Assembly: GCA_016699735.1 (NCBI GenBank)
Contig: CP065008.1
Coordinates: 1,116,001-1,180,000 of the forward strand
From: Alphaproteobacteria bacterium
GTDB taxonomy: Bacteria; Pseudomonadota; Alphaproteobacteria; Micavibrionales; Micavibrionaceae
Direction of reading: 5' to 3'
DNA: 64,000 nt
Under the pieces are notes generated by a model. That model was given only the letters and a program-made list of their open reading frames with translations. It searched no databases and was not told the DNA's origin. The position numbers and the translations under genes are program-made. The stretch's first letter is position 1. Each line of letters opens with the position of its first letter. Shown piece by piece: positions 43,855 to 52,979 of the stretch.

Positions 43855-45439
43855 TATTGAAAAAAACTTAAGGGAAACCACCCATAGGGTTCTCTCTGGC
43901 GCGTTTGCGGGTATCACGCAGGACAGCCGTGAGGTCAAGTCGGGTTATATTTTCGCGGCGCTTCAGGGAACAAAGGTCGATGGCCGCGACTTCATACCGC
44001 AGGCTTTGGAAAACGGCGCGACGGGCATCATCGCCAAGACGGGAACGAAATTGCCGGAAGAATATAAAAAATGTCCGCCCTGGAACCCGAGTCCGGAAGT
44101 ACGCAAACGACTTGGCATTGAACCGTTTGAAAGGCCACCCCACGAAGAGTTCGGCAAATCAATGTCACGGTACTACAAATACTCGGAAGCGCCTCGGTCT
44201 AAAAGTGATATGGGGATTATGCTAATCGAGGCCGACAATCCGCATAAGGAATTCAGCAAATGGTGCGGAACTCTTTATTTTCATCAACCCTCCACCATCG
44301 CCGCCGTCACCGGAACGAACGGCAAGACCTCGACCGCCCATTTCACCGCCCAGCTTTGGAAATCTCTCGGCCATCAATCCGCCAGCATGGGCACGCTCGG
44401 CATCATGAAAGACGGAAAGATCGCCGCATCCGCCTCCATGACCACACCCGATCCCGTCACCCTGCATAAAAATCTGGCGGAGATGGCGAAGGAGGGGATT
44501 ACCCATCTCTGTATGGAAGCCTCCAGCCACGGCCTTGAGCAATACCGCATCGACGGCGTCCGCATCGGCGTCGCGGGCTACACCAACATCTCCCGCGATC
44601 ATCTGGATTACCACAAGGATATGGAGAGCTACCTCGCCGCGAAGCTGCGCCTCTTTTCCGAAGTGCTGAGAAAGAACAGCACCGTCGTCCTCAATGCCGA
44701 TGTGCCCGAATACGAAACACTCGAAAAAACCTGCAAGGATGCGGGCCACACCATCATCTCTTATGGGCAGAAAGCAGAAACCCTGAAGTTAATAAAGAGC
44801 GTTCCTAATCCCGGCGGTCAGCTTTTGGAGCTTTCAATCGAAGGCAAAAAACACACGCTGAAACTCCCGCTCGTCGGCGGCTTTCAGGTCATGAACGCGC
44901 TCTGCGCCCTCGGTCTGGTCTGGGCCGAGGAAAAAGACAGGCTGGACACGCTCTTGAAAGCCCTCGAAAACCTGCAGCCCGTTCCCGGCCGTCTGCAGAA
45001 GATCGAAGGTCCGAAAGACGTCTATGTCGATTACGCCCACACGCCCGACGCGCTGGAAACCGTCCTGAAAGCTTTGCGCCCGCACACGGCAGGCAAATTG
45101 ATCTGCCTCTTCGGCTGCGGGGGGGACCGCGACCCCGGCAAGCGCCCGATCATGGGGGAAATCGCCGCACGCCTCGCAAACAGAATAATTGTGACCGACG
45201 ACAATCCGCGCACCGAAAAACCCGAATCCATCCGCGCCGCCATTCTCAACGGTATCGGCAAGGGCAAGCCCGTACAGGACATCGGCGACCGCCGCGAAGC
45301 CATCCGCACAGCCATAAAGGAAATGAAAGAGGGCGACGTCCTGCTTGTGGCCGGAAAAGGTCATGAAACCGGACAGATTATTGGAAACATCACAACCCCC
45401 TTCGACGACGCGCAGGAGGTCCGCAACGCCATGACCTGA
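43844..45439 (+). CDS. murE: UDP-MurNAc-tripeptide synthetase MurE, with an N-domain insertion
   Basis: MurE adds the third stem-peptide residue. The ATP loop TGTNGKTST lies near residues 156-164. The DNPR motif (VTDDNPRTEKPESI) marks meso-diaminopimelate as the substrate. The N-terminal domain starts normally (ITQDSREVKSGYIFAALQG) but contains an extra stretch of about 55 residues (roughly 69-124) between TGIIAKTGTKLP and MLIEADNPHKEFS. The insertion is basic, Pro-rich and uses less GC-rich codons than the rest. Total length is 531 aa instead of about 480-490. The insertion lies in the UDP-binding domain, so it may affect substrate binding or partner contact (inference). Confidence 0.94.
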   Translation: MSSDIEKNLRETTHRVLSGAFAGITQDSREVKSGYIFAALQGTKVDGRDFIPQALENGATGIIAKTGTKLPEEYKKCPPWNPSPEVRKRLGIEPFERPPHEEFGKSMSRYYKYSEAPRSKSDMGIMLIEADNPHKEFSKWCGTLYFHQPSTIAAVTGTNGKTSTAHFTAQLWKSLGHQSASMGTLGIMKDGKIAASASMTTPDPVTLHKNLAEMAKEGITHLCMEASSHGLEQYRIDGVRIGVAGYTNISRDHLDYHKDMESYLAAKLRLFSEVLRKNSTVVLNADVPEYETLEKTCKDAGHTIISYGQKAETLKLIKSVPNPGGQLLELSIEGKKHTLKLPLVGGFQVMNALCALGLVWAEEKDRLDTLLKALENLQPVPGRLQKIEGPKDVYVDYAHTPDALETVLKALRPHTAGKLICLFGCGGDRDPGKRPIMGEIAARLANRIIVTDDNPRTEKPESIRAAILNGIGKGKPVQDIGDRREAIRTAIKEMKEGDVLLVAGKGHETGQIIGNITTPFDDAQEVRNAMT

Positions 45440-45496
45440 AGTATCAGAAAAGACTTAAAACTGAGTTCTCTTAAGTAAAAGAAATGAAAGCACATT

Positions 45497-45955
45497 ATGA
45501 TTGAAAACAATCGGTTCTACTGGTCCATCCTCAAAACCCGCACCGTCACCGTCAGCGTCAGCCCCCGCGCTAGCGTTAAGGGCGTGGTTTTCGCCGTCAA
45601 CAAGCTCATTGATATCGGCGATGGGCGTCAGACGGTCTTCCTCGACCATGTGGATGCCCCGCAGGCATCACCCCGCCGCCCCGGCGCAAACAACGAATTG
45701 GCAATTCCCTTTAAAATGGGTAATCTGGATTTCGTGTATATTTCCCGCCGTGTACCCATAGTAAGAGACGTCAGCGTTTTGATTTCTGAGTTATATAAAG
45801 AGGCGAAAGTCGAAAGAATCGTGCCGGAGGTTATCAGCCCCGGCGATCTCCTTGTTTTCCGTCAGGGCGATGAAGAGGCGGGCATACGCATGGTCGATGC
45901 CCTGCGCCTGATTTACCCCGAACAAAAACAGAGCCGGAGCGGCCATGTTCTATAA
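45497..45955 (+). CDS. 152-aa protein at the murF position, likely decayed MurF C-domain
   Basis: In most bacteria murF sits between murE and mraY; here only this short gene is present. Its text parallels the MurF C-terminal domain: VKGVVFAVNKLIDIGDGRQT aligns with the strand-turn that in MurF reads like xIAVLGDMLELGxxS. NLDFVYISRRVPIV aligns with the next strand, and ISPGDLLVFRQGDEEAGIRM then VDAL aligns with the PGDVVLVKGSxxxxM-VxAL end. No P-loop or central domain exists. It overlaps mraY by 11 bases, so the frame is maintained and coupled. The ending KQSRSGHVL is off-family. I infer a relic or a repurposed domain; an unrelated protein remains possible. Confidence 0.55.
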   Translation: MIENNRFYWSILKTRTVTVSVSPRASVKGVVFAVNKLIDIGDGRQTVFLDHVDAPQASPRRPGANNELAIPFKMGNLDFVYISRRVPIVRDVSVLISELYKEAKVERIVPEVISPGDLLVFRQGDEEAGIRMVDALRLIYPEQKQSRSGHVL

Positions 45956-47030
45956 TATCCTCTTCCCCCTGCATTATTACGTCAGCTTTTTCAACCTGTT
46001 CGGTTACGTCACCTTCCGCACGGGCGGCGCCATTATGACGTCCCTGATTATCTGCTTCCTCATCGCCCCGCGTATGATTGCGTGGCTCAAGATGAAACAG
46101 AAAGAAGGCCAGCCGATCCGCGACGACGGGCCGGAAACCCACTTCAAGAAGGCCGGAACCCCGACCATGGGCGGCCTGATGATCCTGATTTCCGTAAGCA
46201 TCAGCACGATTCTCTGGGCCGACCTCGCCAATCCCTTCGTCTGGCTGGCTCTGCTGGTGATGGTCGGCTACGGCGCCATCGGCTTTGCCGACGATTACCT
46301 GAAACTCACCAAGAAAAACCCCAAGGGGCTATCGGGAAAGCGCAAGCTGGCCGCGCAGTTCGGAATTTCCTTCCTCGTGACCATAGGAATTATGTTCGCC
46401 TTGCCCGATGCCTTCAGCACCCACGTCGCGCCGCCCTTCTTCAAGAATGTGCTGTTTAACCTGTCATGGTTTTTCATCCCCTGGTCGATGCTCGTCATCG
46501 TCGGCTCGTCCAACGCGGTCAATCTGACCGACGGACTTGATGGTTTGGCCATCGTTCCCGTGGCCATTGTTGCTGCCTGTTTCGGCCTGATTGCTTACCT
46601 CGCGGGACGGCAGGATTTCTCCGAATACCTCTTTATCCCCTTTATCCCCGGTACGGCGGAACTCGCCATCATCTGCGGCGCTCTGATCGGGGGTGCCATG
46701 GGCTTCCTCTGGTACAACGCCCCGCCCGCAGCCATCTTCATGGGTGACACAGGCTCACTGGCGATGGGCGGACTTCTCGGCGCGATTTCCGTCATGGTCA
46801 AGCATGAAATCGTTCTGGCCATCGTCGGCGGCTTGTTTGTTCTGGAAACCGTGTCGGTCATCATTCAGGTGGCTTCATTTAAACTGACCGGCAAGAGGGT
46901 CTTCGCCATGGCCCCAATCCACCACCATTTCGAGAAAAAAGGCTGGTCGGAGCCGACCATCGTCATTCGTTTCTGGATTATCGCAATGATTCTGGCCCTG
47001 ATCGGGCTGGCAACCCTCAAGCTCCGCTGA
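45945..47030 (+). CDS. mraY: Phospho-MurNAc-pentapeptide translocase MraY
   Basis: MraY makes lipid I from UDP-MurNAc-pentapeptide and undecaprenyl phosphate in the inner membrane. Motifs: HFKKAGTPTMGGLMILI, GFADDYLKLTKKNPKGL with the Asp pair, NAVNLTDGLDGLA, and APIHHHFEKKGWSE. About ten membrane helices. Length 361 aa. The start overlaps the gene at the murF position. Confidence 0.96.
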   Translation: MFYNILFPLHYYVSFFNLFGYVTFRTGGAIMTSLIICFLIAPRMIAWLKMKQKEGQPIRDDGPETHFKKAGTPTMGGLMILISVSISTILWADLANPFVWLALLVMVGYGAIGFADDYLKLTKKNPKGLSGKRKLAAQFGISFLVTIGIMFALPDAFSTHVAPPFFKNVLFNLSWFFIPWSMLVIVGSSNAVNLTDGLDGLAIVPVAIVAACFGLIAYLAGRQDFSEYLFIPFIPGTAELAIICGALIGGAMGFLWYNAPPAAIFMGDTGSLAMGGLLGAISVMVKHEIVLAIVGGLFVLETVSVIIQVASFKLTGKRVFAMAPIHHHFEKKGWSEPTIVIRFWIIAMILALIGLATLKLR

Positions 47031-47041
47031 TACGCTAAGGC

Positions 47042-48451
47042 ATGGTCAAGTTAAAGACATACGTAAACTCTCTGCCGAAGAAAAAAGTTCTGGTCTACGG
47101 GCTGGGCCGCAGCGGGATGTCCGCCGTGAAGGCTCTTAAAAAAGCCGGAGCGGAAGTTGTCGCGGGTGACGACCGCCCCGAAGCCTTGCAGGAAGCCCGC
47201 AAGCTGAAAATCGAAACCCTCGACGACGGGCGTCAGGATTTCAAGGAATTCGCCTTTATCGTACTCTCCCCCGGCGTTCCCTATACCCACCCCGAACCCC
47301 ATCGCGTCGTCAAGGCCGCGCAGGCCGCGGGCGTCGAGGTCATCGGCGACATTGAGCTCTTCTACCGCTCCGGCCTCACCGGCAAGACCATCGGCGTCAC
47401 CGGCACCAACGGCAAATCCACGACCGTCAGCCTTATCCATCACATCCTCAAGGCCAACGGCAAAGCCACCGTTCTGGGCGGAAATATCGGCGTCCCCGTT
47501 CTCGATCTGAAAGTCCCGCCGGGAGAATGTTATTCGGTTCTGGAAATGTCCTCGTACCAGATCGACCTTTGCCCGACCTTCCGCCCCGACATCTCGGTGG
47601 TCATCAACATCACCTCCGACCATCTCGACCGCCACGGCGGGATCGAGCCTTACGCGGCAGTCAAACAGAAACTCGTTGACGATGCCCACAGCGGCTATGG
47701 CGGCGGGACGGCAATTATCTGCAACGACGACGAATACACAGGCCGGATTCTCCAAGCCGTCCGCGAAAAGGGGCTCCGTAAGGTCATTCCGGTCTCCGTA
47801 AGCGGAAAAGAACAGGGCGGCGTGTACGCCAACGAAGGCAAGCTGGTGGACGCGATATCCGATCAGGTGATCGAGGTGGGAGTCCTGGAGGATTTAAAAA
47901 CCCTGCGCGGAATCCATAATCATCAGAATGTCGTCTGCGCCTACGCCGTGGGCCGGGTCGTCGGCCTGTCTCCGGCTGAAATCTTCGAGGCGATGAAAAC
48001 CTTCGAAGGCTTGCAGCACCGCCAGCACCTCATCCGCACCGTCAACGGCGTCTCCTATGTGAATGACAGCAAGGCCACGAACCCCGACTCCGCCGCGATG
48101 GCGCTCGGCTGTCATAACAACATTTACTGGATTGTCGGCGGCCGCAAAAAGGACGCGGGCCTTTCGGGGCTGGAGATTTTCGCCGACCGCATCCGCCACG
48201 CCTTCCTGATCGGCGAATCCACCAACGAATTTGCGGACTGGATGAAAAAATACGGCATTGAACACACCAAAAGCCGCAAGCTCGTCTCCGCCATCCGTTC
48301 CGCGCATATCATGGCGCAGGAAAAGCGCGGCCAGCCCGGCGGGGCAGGGGTCGTGCTTCTGTCCCCGGCCTGCGCGTCTTTCGATCAGTTCAAATCCTTC
48401 GAGGATCGCGGGAAGAAATTCACGCGCCTCGTGCATCGGTTGGGGGAGTAG
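47042..48451 (+). CDS. murD: UDP-MurNAc-L-alanine:D-glutamate ligase MurD
   Basis: MurD adds D-glutamate to UDP-MurNAc-L-Ala. The N-domain begins KVLVYGLGRSGMSAVKAL, the ATP loop is GVTGTNGKSTTVSL, then LEMSSYQIDL and TSDHLDRHGG. The C-domain carries VNDSKATNPDSAAMAL and LLSPACASFDQFKSFEDRG. Length 469 aa, typical. It follows mraY by 11 bases and is 3 bases from ftsW. Confidence 0.96.
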   Translation: MVKLKTYVNSLPKKKVLVYGLGRSGMSAVKALKKAGAEVVAGDDRPEALQEARKLKIETLDDGRQDFKEFAFIVLSPGVPYTHPEPHRVVKAAQAAGVEVIGDIELFYRSGLTGKTIGVTGTNGKSTTVSLIHHILKANGKATVLGGNIGVPVLDLKVPPGECYSVLEMSSYQIDLCPTFRPDISVVINITSDHLDRHGGIEPYAAVKQKLVDDAHSGYGGGTAIICNDDEYTGRILQAVREKGLRKVIPVSVSGKEQGGVYANEGKLVDAISDQVIEVGVLEDLKTLRGIHNHQNVVCAYAVGRVVGLSPAEIFEAMKTFEGLQHRQHLIRTVNGVSYVNDSKATNPDSAAMALGCHNNIYWIVGGRKKDAGLSGLEIFADRIRHAFLIGESTNEFADWMKKYGIEHTKSRKLVSAIRSAHIMAQEKRGQPGGAGVVLLSPACASFDQFKSFEDRGKKFTRLVHRLGE

Positions 48452-48454
48452 GAA

Positions 48455-49723
48455 ATGTCAGCCGCCTCGCAGGACATCCAGCCCTTCTCCCGCGCCGACC
48501 GCTCGTTTCTGGGCGCGTGGTGGTGGACGGTCGATCAGAGCATCCTCCTCTCGGTCCTGATCCTGGCCCTGATCGGCGTGGCGATGGTCTCGACCGCCAG
48601 CCCGCCCGTCGCGCAGCTATTGGAGGTCGAGGATTACTATTTCCTCAAGCGCCAGATCATCTTTCTGGTTCCGGCCCTCATACTGATGATCGGCATTTCG
48701 ATGCTCCCGCCAAGGACAATCTGGCGGATGTGCAGCCTTGCCCTGATTATGGGGATTGTAGCGCTGGTTATGACTCTTTTTGTCGGAACCGAGATCAAGG
48801 GTGCCCGCCGCTGGCTCCCGATCTTGGGGATGTCCGTCCAGGCCAGCGAATTCGTTAAACCCGCCTTCATCGTCGTATCCGCCTGGCTGATCGCCCTGCA
48901 AAAAGTGTCCTGGGCGCGGGTCGGCGGCGTCAGGCAGAAGGCGGGCAGGGCGTTCACCCTGAATGAAGCCCCGCTCAACGGCTATTTCTTCGTCGTCGGC
49001 CTTTATATCCTGATTATCGCGCTGCTCATGCTCCAGCCCGATCTGGGCATGAGCGTCGTGGTGACTCTTGTGCTGGGGACGCAGGTCTTTCTTTCCGGCC
49101 TGCGCCTGCGCTATCTCGCGCTGATCCTGCTTCTCTCCCCCATCGTTCTGGGCGGCGCCTATCTCGGCTTCGATCACGTCCGCAGCCGCGTGGACCGCTT
49201 TTTCAATCCTGAAAGCGGTGACACCTATCAGGTCGATCAGTCTCTGGCCGCCTTCCGCAACGGCGGGCTGACGGGAACCGGGCCAGGGCAGGGTACGGTG
49301 AAACTCAACCTGCCCGACGCCCATGCCGACTTCATCTTTCCCGTTGCGGGCGAGGAGTTCGGGATTCTCTTCGTGCTGTTCCTGATCGGGCTGTTCCTCT
49401 TTATCGTCCTGCGCGGCTTCAAGCGCCTTCTGCAGGCCGAGGATATGTTTCCCATTCTCGCCGTCGGCGGTCTTTTGACTCTGTTCGGCCTGCAGGCGTT
49501 CGTCCATATGGGATCCAGCGTCCACCTCCTGCCTGCCAAGGGCATGACCATGCCCTTCATCAGCTACGGCGGCTCCTCCCTTCTCTCGCTCGGGGCGAGT
49601 ATGGGCATCGTTCTGGCGCTCTCCCGCAGGCAGGGGAGGATGACGGCTGCGCGTGCAGGCTTGATCCGTTCTTCCTTCGCGGTGCAGGATAAAGGTGAAG
49701 AAACCCGCGAGTCCGAAGTATGA
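48455..49723 (+). CDS. ftsW: Peptidoglycan glycosyltransferase FtsW
   Basis: FtsW is the SEDS glycosyltransferase of the divisome, partner of FtsI. About ten membrane helices are visible. SEDS landmarks are GARRWLPILGMSVQASEFVK, LLMLQPDLGMSVV and GEEFGILFVLFLI, then MGSSVHLLPAKGMTMPFISYGGSS. A cytosolic tail of about 40 residues follows the last helix. The stop overlaps the murG start as ATGA. Confidence 0.95.
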   Translation: MSAASQDIQPFSRADRSFLGAWWWTVDQSILLSVLILALIGVAMVSTASPPVAQLLEVEDYYFLKRQIIFLVPALILMIGISMLPPRTIWRMCSLALIMGIVALVMTLFVGTEIKGARRWLPILGMSVQASEFVKPAFIVVSAWLIALQKVSWARVGGVRQKAGRAFTLNEAPLNGYFFVVGLYILIIALLMLQPDLGMSVVVTLVLGTQVFLSGLRLRYLALILLLSPIVLGGAYLGFDHVRSRVDRFFNPESGDTYQVDQSLAAFRNGGLTGTGPGQGTVKLNLPDAHADFIFPVAGEEFGILFVLFLIGLFLFIVLRGFKRLLQAEDMFPILAVGGLLTLFGLQAFVHMGSSVHLLPAKGMTMPFISYGGSSLLSLGASMGIVLALSRRQGRMTAARAGLIRSSFAVQDKGEETRESEV

Positions 49724-50841
49724 ACGATTCTCCCGACAATATTCCCCTGATCCTGATCAGCAGCGGCGGGACAGGCGGGCACATGACGCCTGCGGCGGCG
49801 CTGTCGCACGATCTGGCGGCGCGGGGCAACAAATTGGCTCTCATCACCGACGAGCGCGGCAAAAAATTCACCGGAATGTTCCCGGAAAATATGCCGGTCC
49901 ACGTCATCCGCGCTGGCACCGTGGGCGGTGGCCCCGCCGGAAAATTCAGGGGGCTGGTCAATCTCGGTGCGGGCCTCGTGCAGGCTTGGCGCATCGTCTC
50001 CGATCTTGAGCCGGACCTTGTGGTCGGATTTGGCGGCTATCCGTCTTTCCCCGGTGTCTTCGTGGCGCAGAAGCAACGGATTCCCGCCATCGTCCACGAG
50101 CAGAACGCGATTATCGGCAAGGCGAATTGTTACCTCGCCCGGCAGGCCGAACGCATCGCGCTGTCCTTTCCCGATCTCACAGGGCTGGAGAAGGACGAAC
50201 GGATGCGCGCCGTGATTACCGGCAATCCGGTCCGCGCCGAAATCGCCGCATTGCACAAAACGCCATATCCGAAGCCGCAGGCGGGCGGACCGCTGAATAT
50301 TCTGGTGATGGGCGGTTCTCTGGGCGCCTCGGTCTTCAGCAAGGTGGTTCCACAGACCCTCGCGCAGCTTCTCTCGGAATATAAAAAACGCCTGAATGTC
50401 GTCCAGCAATGCCGGGAAGAGGATCTGGAGCCAACAGCCTTCGCCTATAAGGACTCCGGAATCAACGCCGAAGTTGCGTCCTTTTACAACGATATGGCCG
50501 AACGTCTGGCCGCCGCGCATCTGGTGATCTGCCGCTCGGGGGCCAGCACCGTGGCCGAGGTCACGGCGGCGGGCCGCCCCGCGATTTTCGTACCCTATCC
50601 GCACCATAAGGACCAGCAGCAGAAGAGGAACGCCGACCATGTGGCCGATGGCGGCGGGGCGTGGATGATGACCGAGGACGGTTTCACCCCCGAAGCATTG
50701 CTTGCAAGATTGACCGCTTTTCTGCAAAATCCCGCTGTTTTGGGCGAGGCGGCAGAAAAATGCCGCGCCTTCGGCAAACCGGACGCCGCCCATAAGCTGG
50801 GGAACCTGGTGAAGTCCGTAGTGTCGGGACCGGGCTACTAG
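49720..50841 (+). CDS. murG: UDP-GlcNAc:lipid I N-acetylglucosaminyltransferase MurG
   Basis: MurG makes lipid II at the inner face of the membrane. The N-terminal glycine loop is ISSGGTGGHMTPAAALSHDL; VGFGGYPSFPGV and the acceptor segment VHEQNAIIGKANCYLA follow. The donor domain has VMGGSLGASVFS, and ICRSGASTVAEVTAAGRPAIFVPYP contains the UDP-GlcNAc site. Length 373 aa. Coupled to ftsW. Confidence 0.96.
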   Translation: MNDSPDNIPLILISSGGTGGHMTPAAALSHDLAARGNKLALITDERGKKFTGMFPENMPVHVIRAGTVGGGPAGKFRGLVNLGAGLVQAWRIVSDLEPDLVVGFGGYPSFPGVFVAQKQRIPAIVHEQNAIIGKANCYLARQAERIALSFPDLTGLEKDERMRAVITGNPVRAEIAALHKTPYPKPQAGGPLNILVMGGSLGASVFSKVVPQTLAQLLSEYKKRLNVVQQCREEDLEPTAFAYKDSGINAEVASFYNDMAERLAAAHLVICRSGASTVAEVTAAGRPAIFVPYPHHKDQQQKRNADHVADGGGAWMMTEDGFTPEALLARLTAFLQNPAVLGEAAEKCRAFGKPDAAHKLGNLVKSVVSGPGY

Positions 50842-50866
50842 AGCAGAATGTGAAGGAGTAAACCAT

Positions 50867-52327
50867 ATGCGGATCATGTCGCCGGACATCGGAACGCTCC
50901 ATTTCGTCGGTATTGGCGGCATCGGGATGAGCGGCATCGCCATTCTCCTGAACGCGCTGGGCTATAAAGTACAGGGAACCGATCAGGCGGAGGGCGCGAA
51001 CGTCGCAAGACTGCGCGAGATCGGTTTGCGCGTCATGGTCGGCCACGCCGCAAAAAACATTCTCTGCGAAAAGGGGGAGCTTCCCGCCGCCATCGTCATT
51101 TCCTCCGCCGTGAAATCCGATAACCCCGAAGTCATCGCCGCCCGCGAATCCAAAGTCCCCGTCGTCAAGCGCGCCGAGATGCTGGCCGAGTTGATGCGCC
51201 TCAAATCCGCCGTCGCCGTCGCCGGAACCCACGGAAAAACCACGACCACCTCGATGGTCGGACAGATGCTCGACGCCGCAGGCTTCGATCCGACCGTCGT
51301 CAATGGGGGGATCGTGAACGCTTACGGCACCAATCTCCGCTTCGGCCAGTCCGACGCGATGGTCGTCGAGGCCGACGAGAGCGACGGAACCTTCACCCGC
51401 CTTCCTGCGACGGTCGCGGTGGTCACAAATATAGACCCGGAACATATGGATCATTACGGCTCTTTTGACGAAGTGCGCGAAGCCTACAAACGGTTCGTTC
51501 TGAACCTGCCCTTTTACGGCTACGCCCTGTTATGCCTCGATCACCCCGAGGTGCAGGCGCTGGTCCCGCAGGTCTCCCAAAGAAAAATCATCACCTACGG
51601 TTTTAATCCTCAGGCCGACATCCGCGCCTCCAATGTCCGGCAGGACGCGAAGGGCAGCACCTTCGACGTCACCTTCGCCGGCTGGTTGAGCCTTGATGGC
51701 CGCGATGTCGTGATCTCCGATGTGATCCTGCCGATGCCCGGCCTTCATAACGTACAGAATTCGCTCGTCGCCTTCGGCGTGGCGAAAGAAATGGACGTCC
51801 CGCCCGCCACGATGCGAAAGGCGCTCTCGGGCTTCCGGGGCGTCAAACGCCGCTTCACGCGGGTCGGCGAAGTGAACGGGATAGCCATTATCGACGATTA
51901 CGCGCATCACCCCGTGGAAATCGAAACAATCCTGAAAACCGCCCGCAGCGTTCTTGAGGAGCCGGACGCAAAGATCATCGCCATCTTCCAGCCGCACCGA
52001 TTCACCCGATTGCAGGATCTCTTCGAGGGCTTCTGCCGCTGCTTCAACGAGGCGGATACCGTCATCATTGCAGATGTCTACGCTGCCGGGGAAACGCCGA
52101 TCGAAGGCGTAAACAAGGACTCTTTAACCAAAGGAATACACGATCACGGTCACCGCGACTCGCGCTCCCTGATCTCAAAAGAAAATCTGCCGGACATTCT
52201 GGCCGAAATCGCCAAGCCCGGAGATTATATCCTGTGCATGGGCGCGGGCGACATCACCTCCTGGGCCAACGCGCTGCCCGCGCAACTCGCCGAAGCAATC
52301 GAAAAAAGAAAGGGCCGCGCCGCATGA
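50867..52327 (+). CDS. murC: UDP-N-acetylmuramate:L-alanine ligase MurC
   Basis: MurC adds the first stem residue to UDP-MurNAc. The N-domain has LHFVGIGGIGMSGIAILLNA, the ATP loop VAGTHGKTTTTSMVG, then EADESDGTF and NIDPEHMDHYGS. The C-domain begins IIDDYAHHPVEIETIL. Length 486 aa. AAGGAG lies before the ATG. The stop overlaps the next gene, a secreted protein, by four bases. Confidence 0.96.
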   Translation: MRIMSPDIGTLHFVGIGGIGMSGIAILLNALGYKVQGTDQAEGANVARLREIGLRVMVGHAAKNILCEKGELPAAIVISSAVKSDNPEVIAARESKVPVVKRAEMLAELMRLKSAVAVAGTHGKTTTTSMVGQMLDAAGFDPTVVNGGIVNAYGTNLRFGQSDAMVVEADESDGTFTRLPATVAVVTNIDPEHMDHYGSFDEVREAYKRFVLNLPFYGYALLCLDHPEVQALVPQVSQRKIITYGFNPQADIRASNVRQDAKGSTFDVTFAGWLSLDGRDVVISDVILPMPGLHNVQNSLVAFGVAKEMDVPPATMRKALSGFRGVKRRFTRVGEVNGIAIIDDYAHHPVEIETILKTARSVLEEPDAKIIAIFQPHRFTRLQDLFEGFCRCFNEADTVIIADVYAAGETPIEGVNKDSLTKGIHDHGHRDSRSLISKENLPDILAEIAKPGDYILCMGAGDITSWANALPAQLAEAIEKRKGRAA

Positions 52328-52965
52328 AAAAGGGAATCCTCGCCGCGATAGGCTCGATCTTCATCGCTCAGCCCGCGCAGGCGCAAAACCTGACTCACGC
52401 CGAATTCTGGGACTGGTTCATCCAGAATAAATCCATGATCGAGCAGTACGATAAAAAAACCGAAGCGGTCATGAACGCCGTTCAGGGAAAAATCAAGGCG
52501 GTCTACCCCGATCTCTGGTTCGAAATCGGACAGGCGGAGGATAAAGTCTACGAATTCATCATCAGCGCAGGCGGGCTGAAAAGCGCGATCCCGTCGGTGA
52601 TCGACCTCTATAAGGCCGCGCCGCAAATCCCCGGCTGGCGCGTGATTGCCTTCAAGCCGCGCCATGCCACCCCGATCCTTGACCACGGCGGGATCCGGTT
52701 CAACATCGCTGATTTCTATTACCAGTCCGAGTATTACGAAGGCATGACCGACCTGAAGGTCTGCGTCAAAGGCCTGACGAAGGAGAATGAAGATATCTAT
52801 GGCATGGCCGGATTCCTGTTGCTCGATACGGTGATCGGCGAATACGACGTCATGACCACGCTGGGCAATATCAAATTCGAGCCTCTGCCGCAGGACCGGA
52901 TAGGTCTGAAACCCCTCTCCGCACTGGCGGCGGAGATTGACGCCCATAAACCCGCGCCGAACTGA
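52324..52965 (+). CDS. Secreted protein of unknown function between murC and murB
   Basis: The ATG at 52324 overlaps the murC stop (ATGA). A short signal peptide (MKKGILAAIGSIFIAQPAQA) is followed by a 193-aa soluble protein. The text FWDWFIQNKSMIEQYDKK, then YPDLWFEIGQAEDKVYEFII, SAGGLKSAIPSVIDLYKAAP and IPGWRVIAFKPRH resembles a scattered family of conserved proteins of unknown function. In most dcw clusters murB directly follows murC. Retention of a coupled gene suggests a link to envelope building, but no enzymatic motif is visible. The signal peptide is short, and a cytosolic location is possible. Confidence 0.75.
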   Translation: MKKGILAAIGSIFIAQPAQAQNLTHAEFWDWFIQNKSMIEQYDKKTEAVMNAVQGKIKAVYPDLWFEIGQAEDKVYEFIISAGGLKSAIPSVIDLYKAAPQIPGWRVIAFKPRHATPILDHGGIRFNIADFYYQSEYYEGMTDLKVCVKGLTKENEDIYGMAGFLLLDTVIGEYDVMTTLGNIKFEPLPQDRIGLKPLSALAAEIDAHKPAPN

Positions 52966-52979
52966 GAAAGACATGGACC

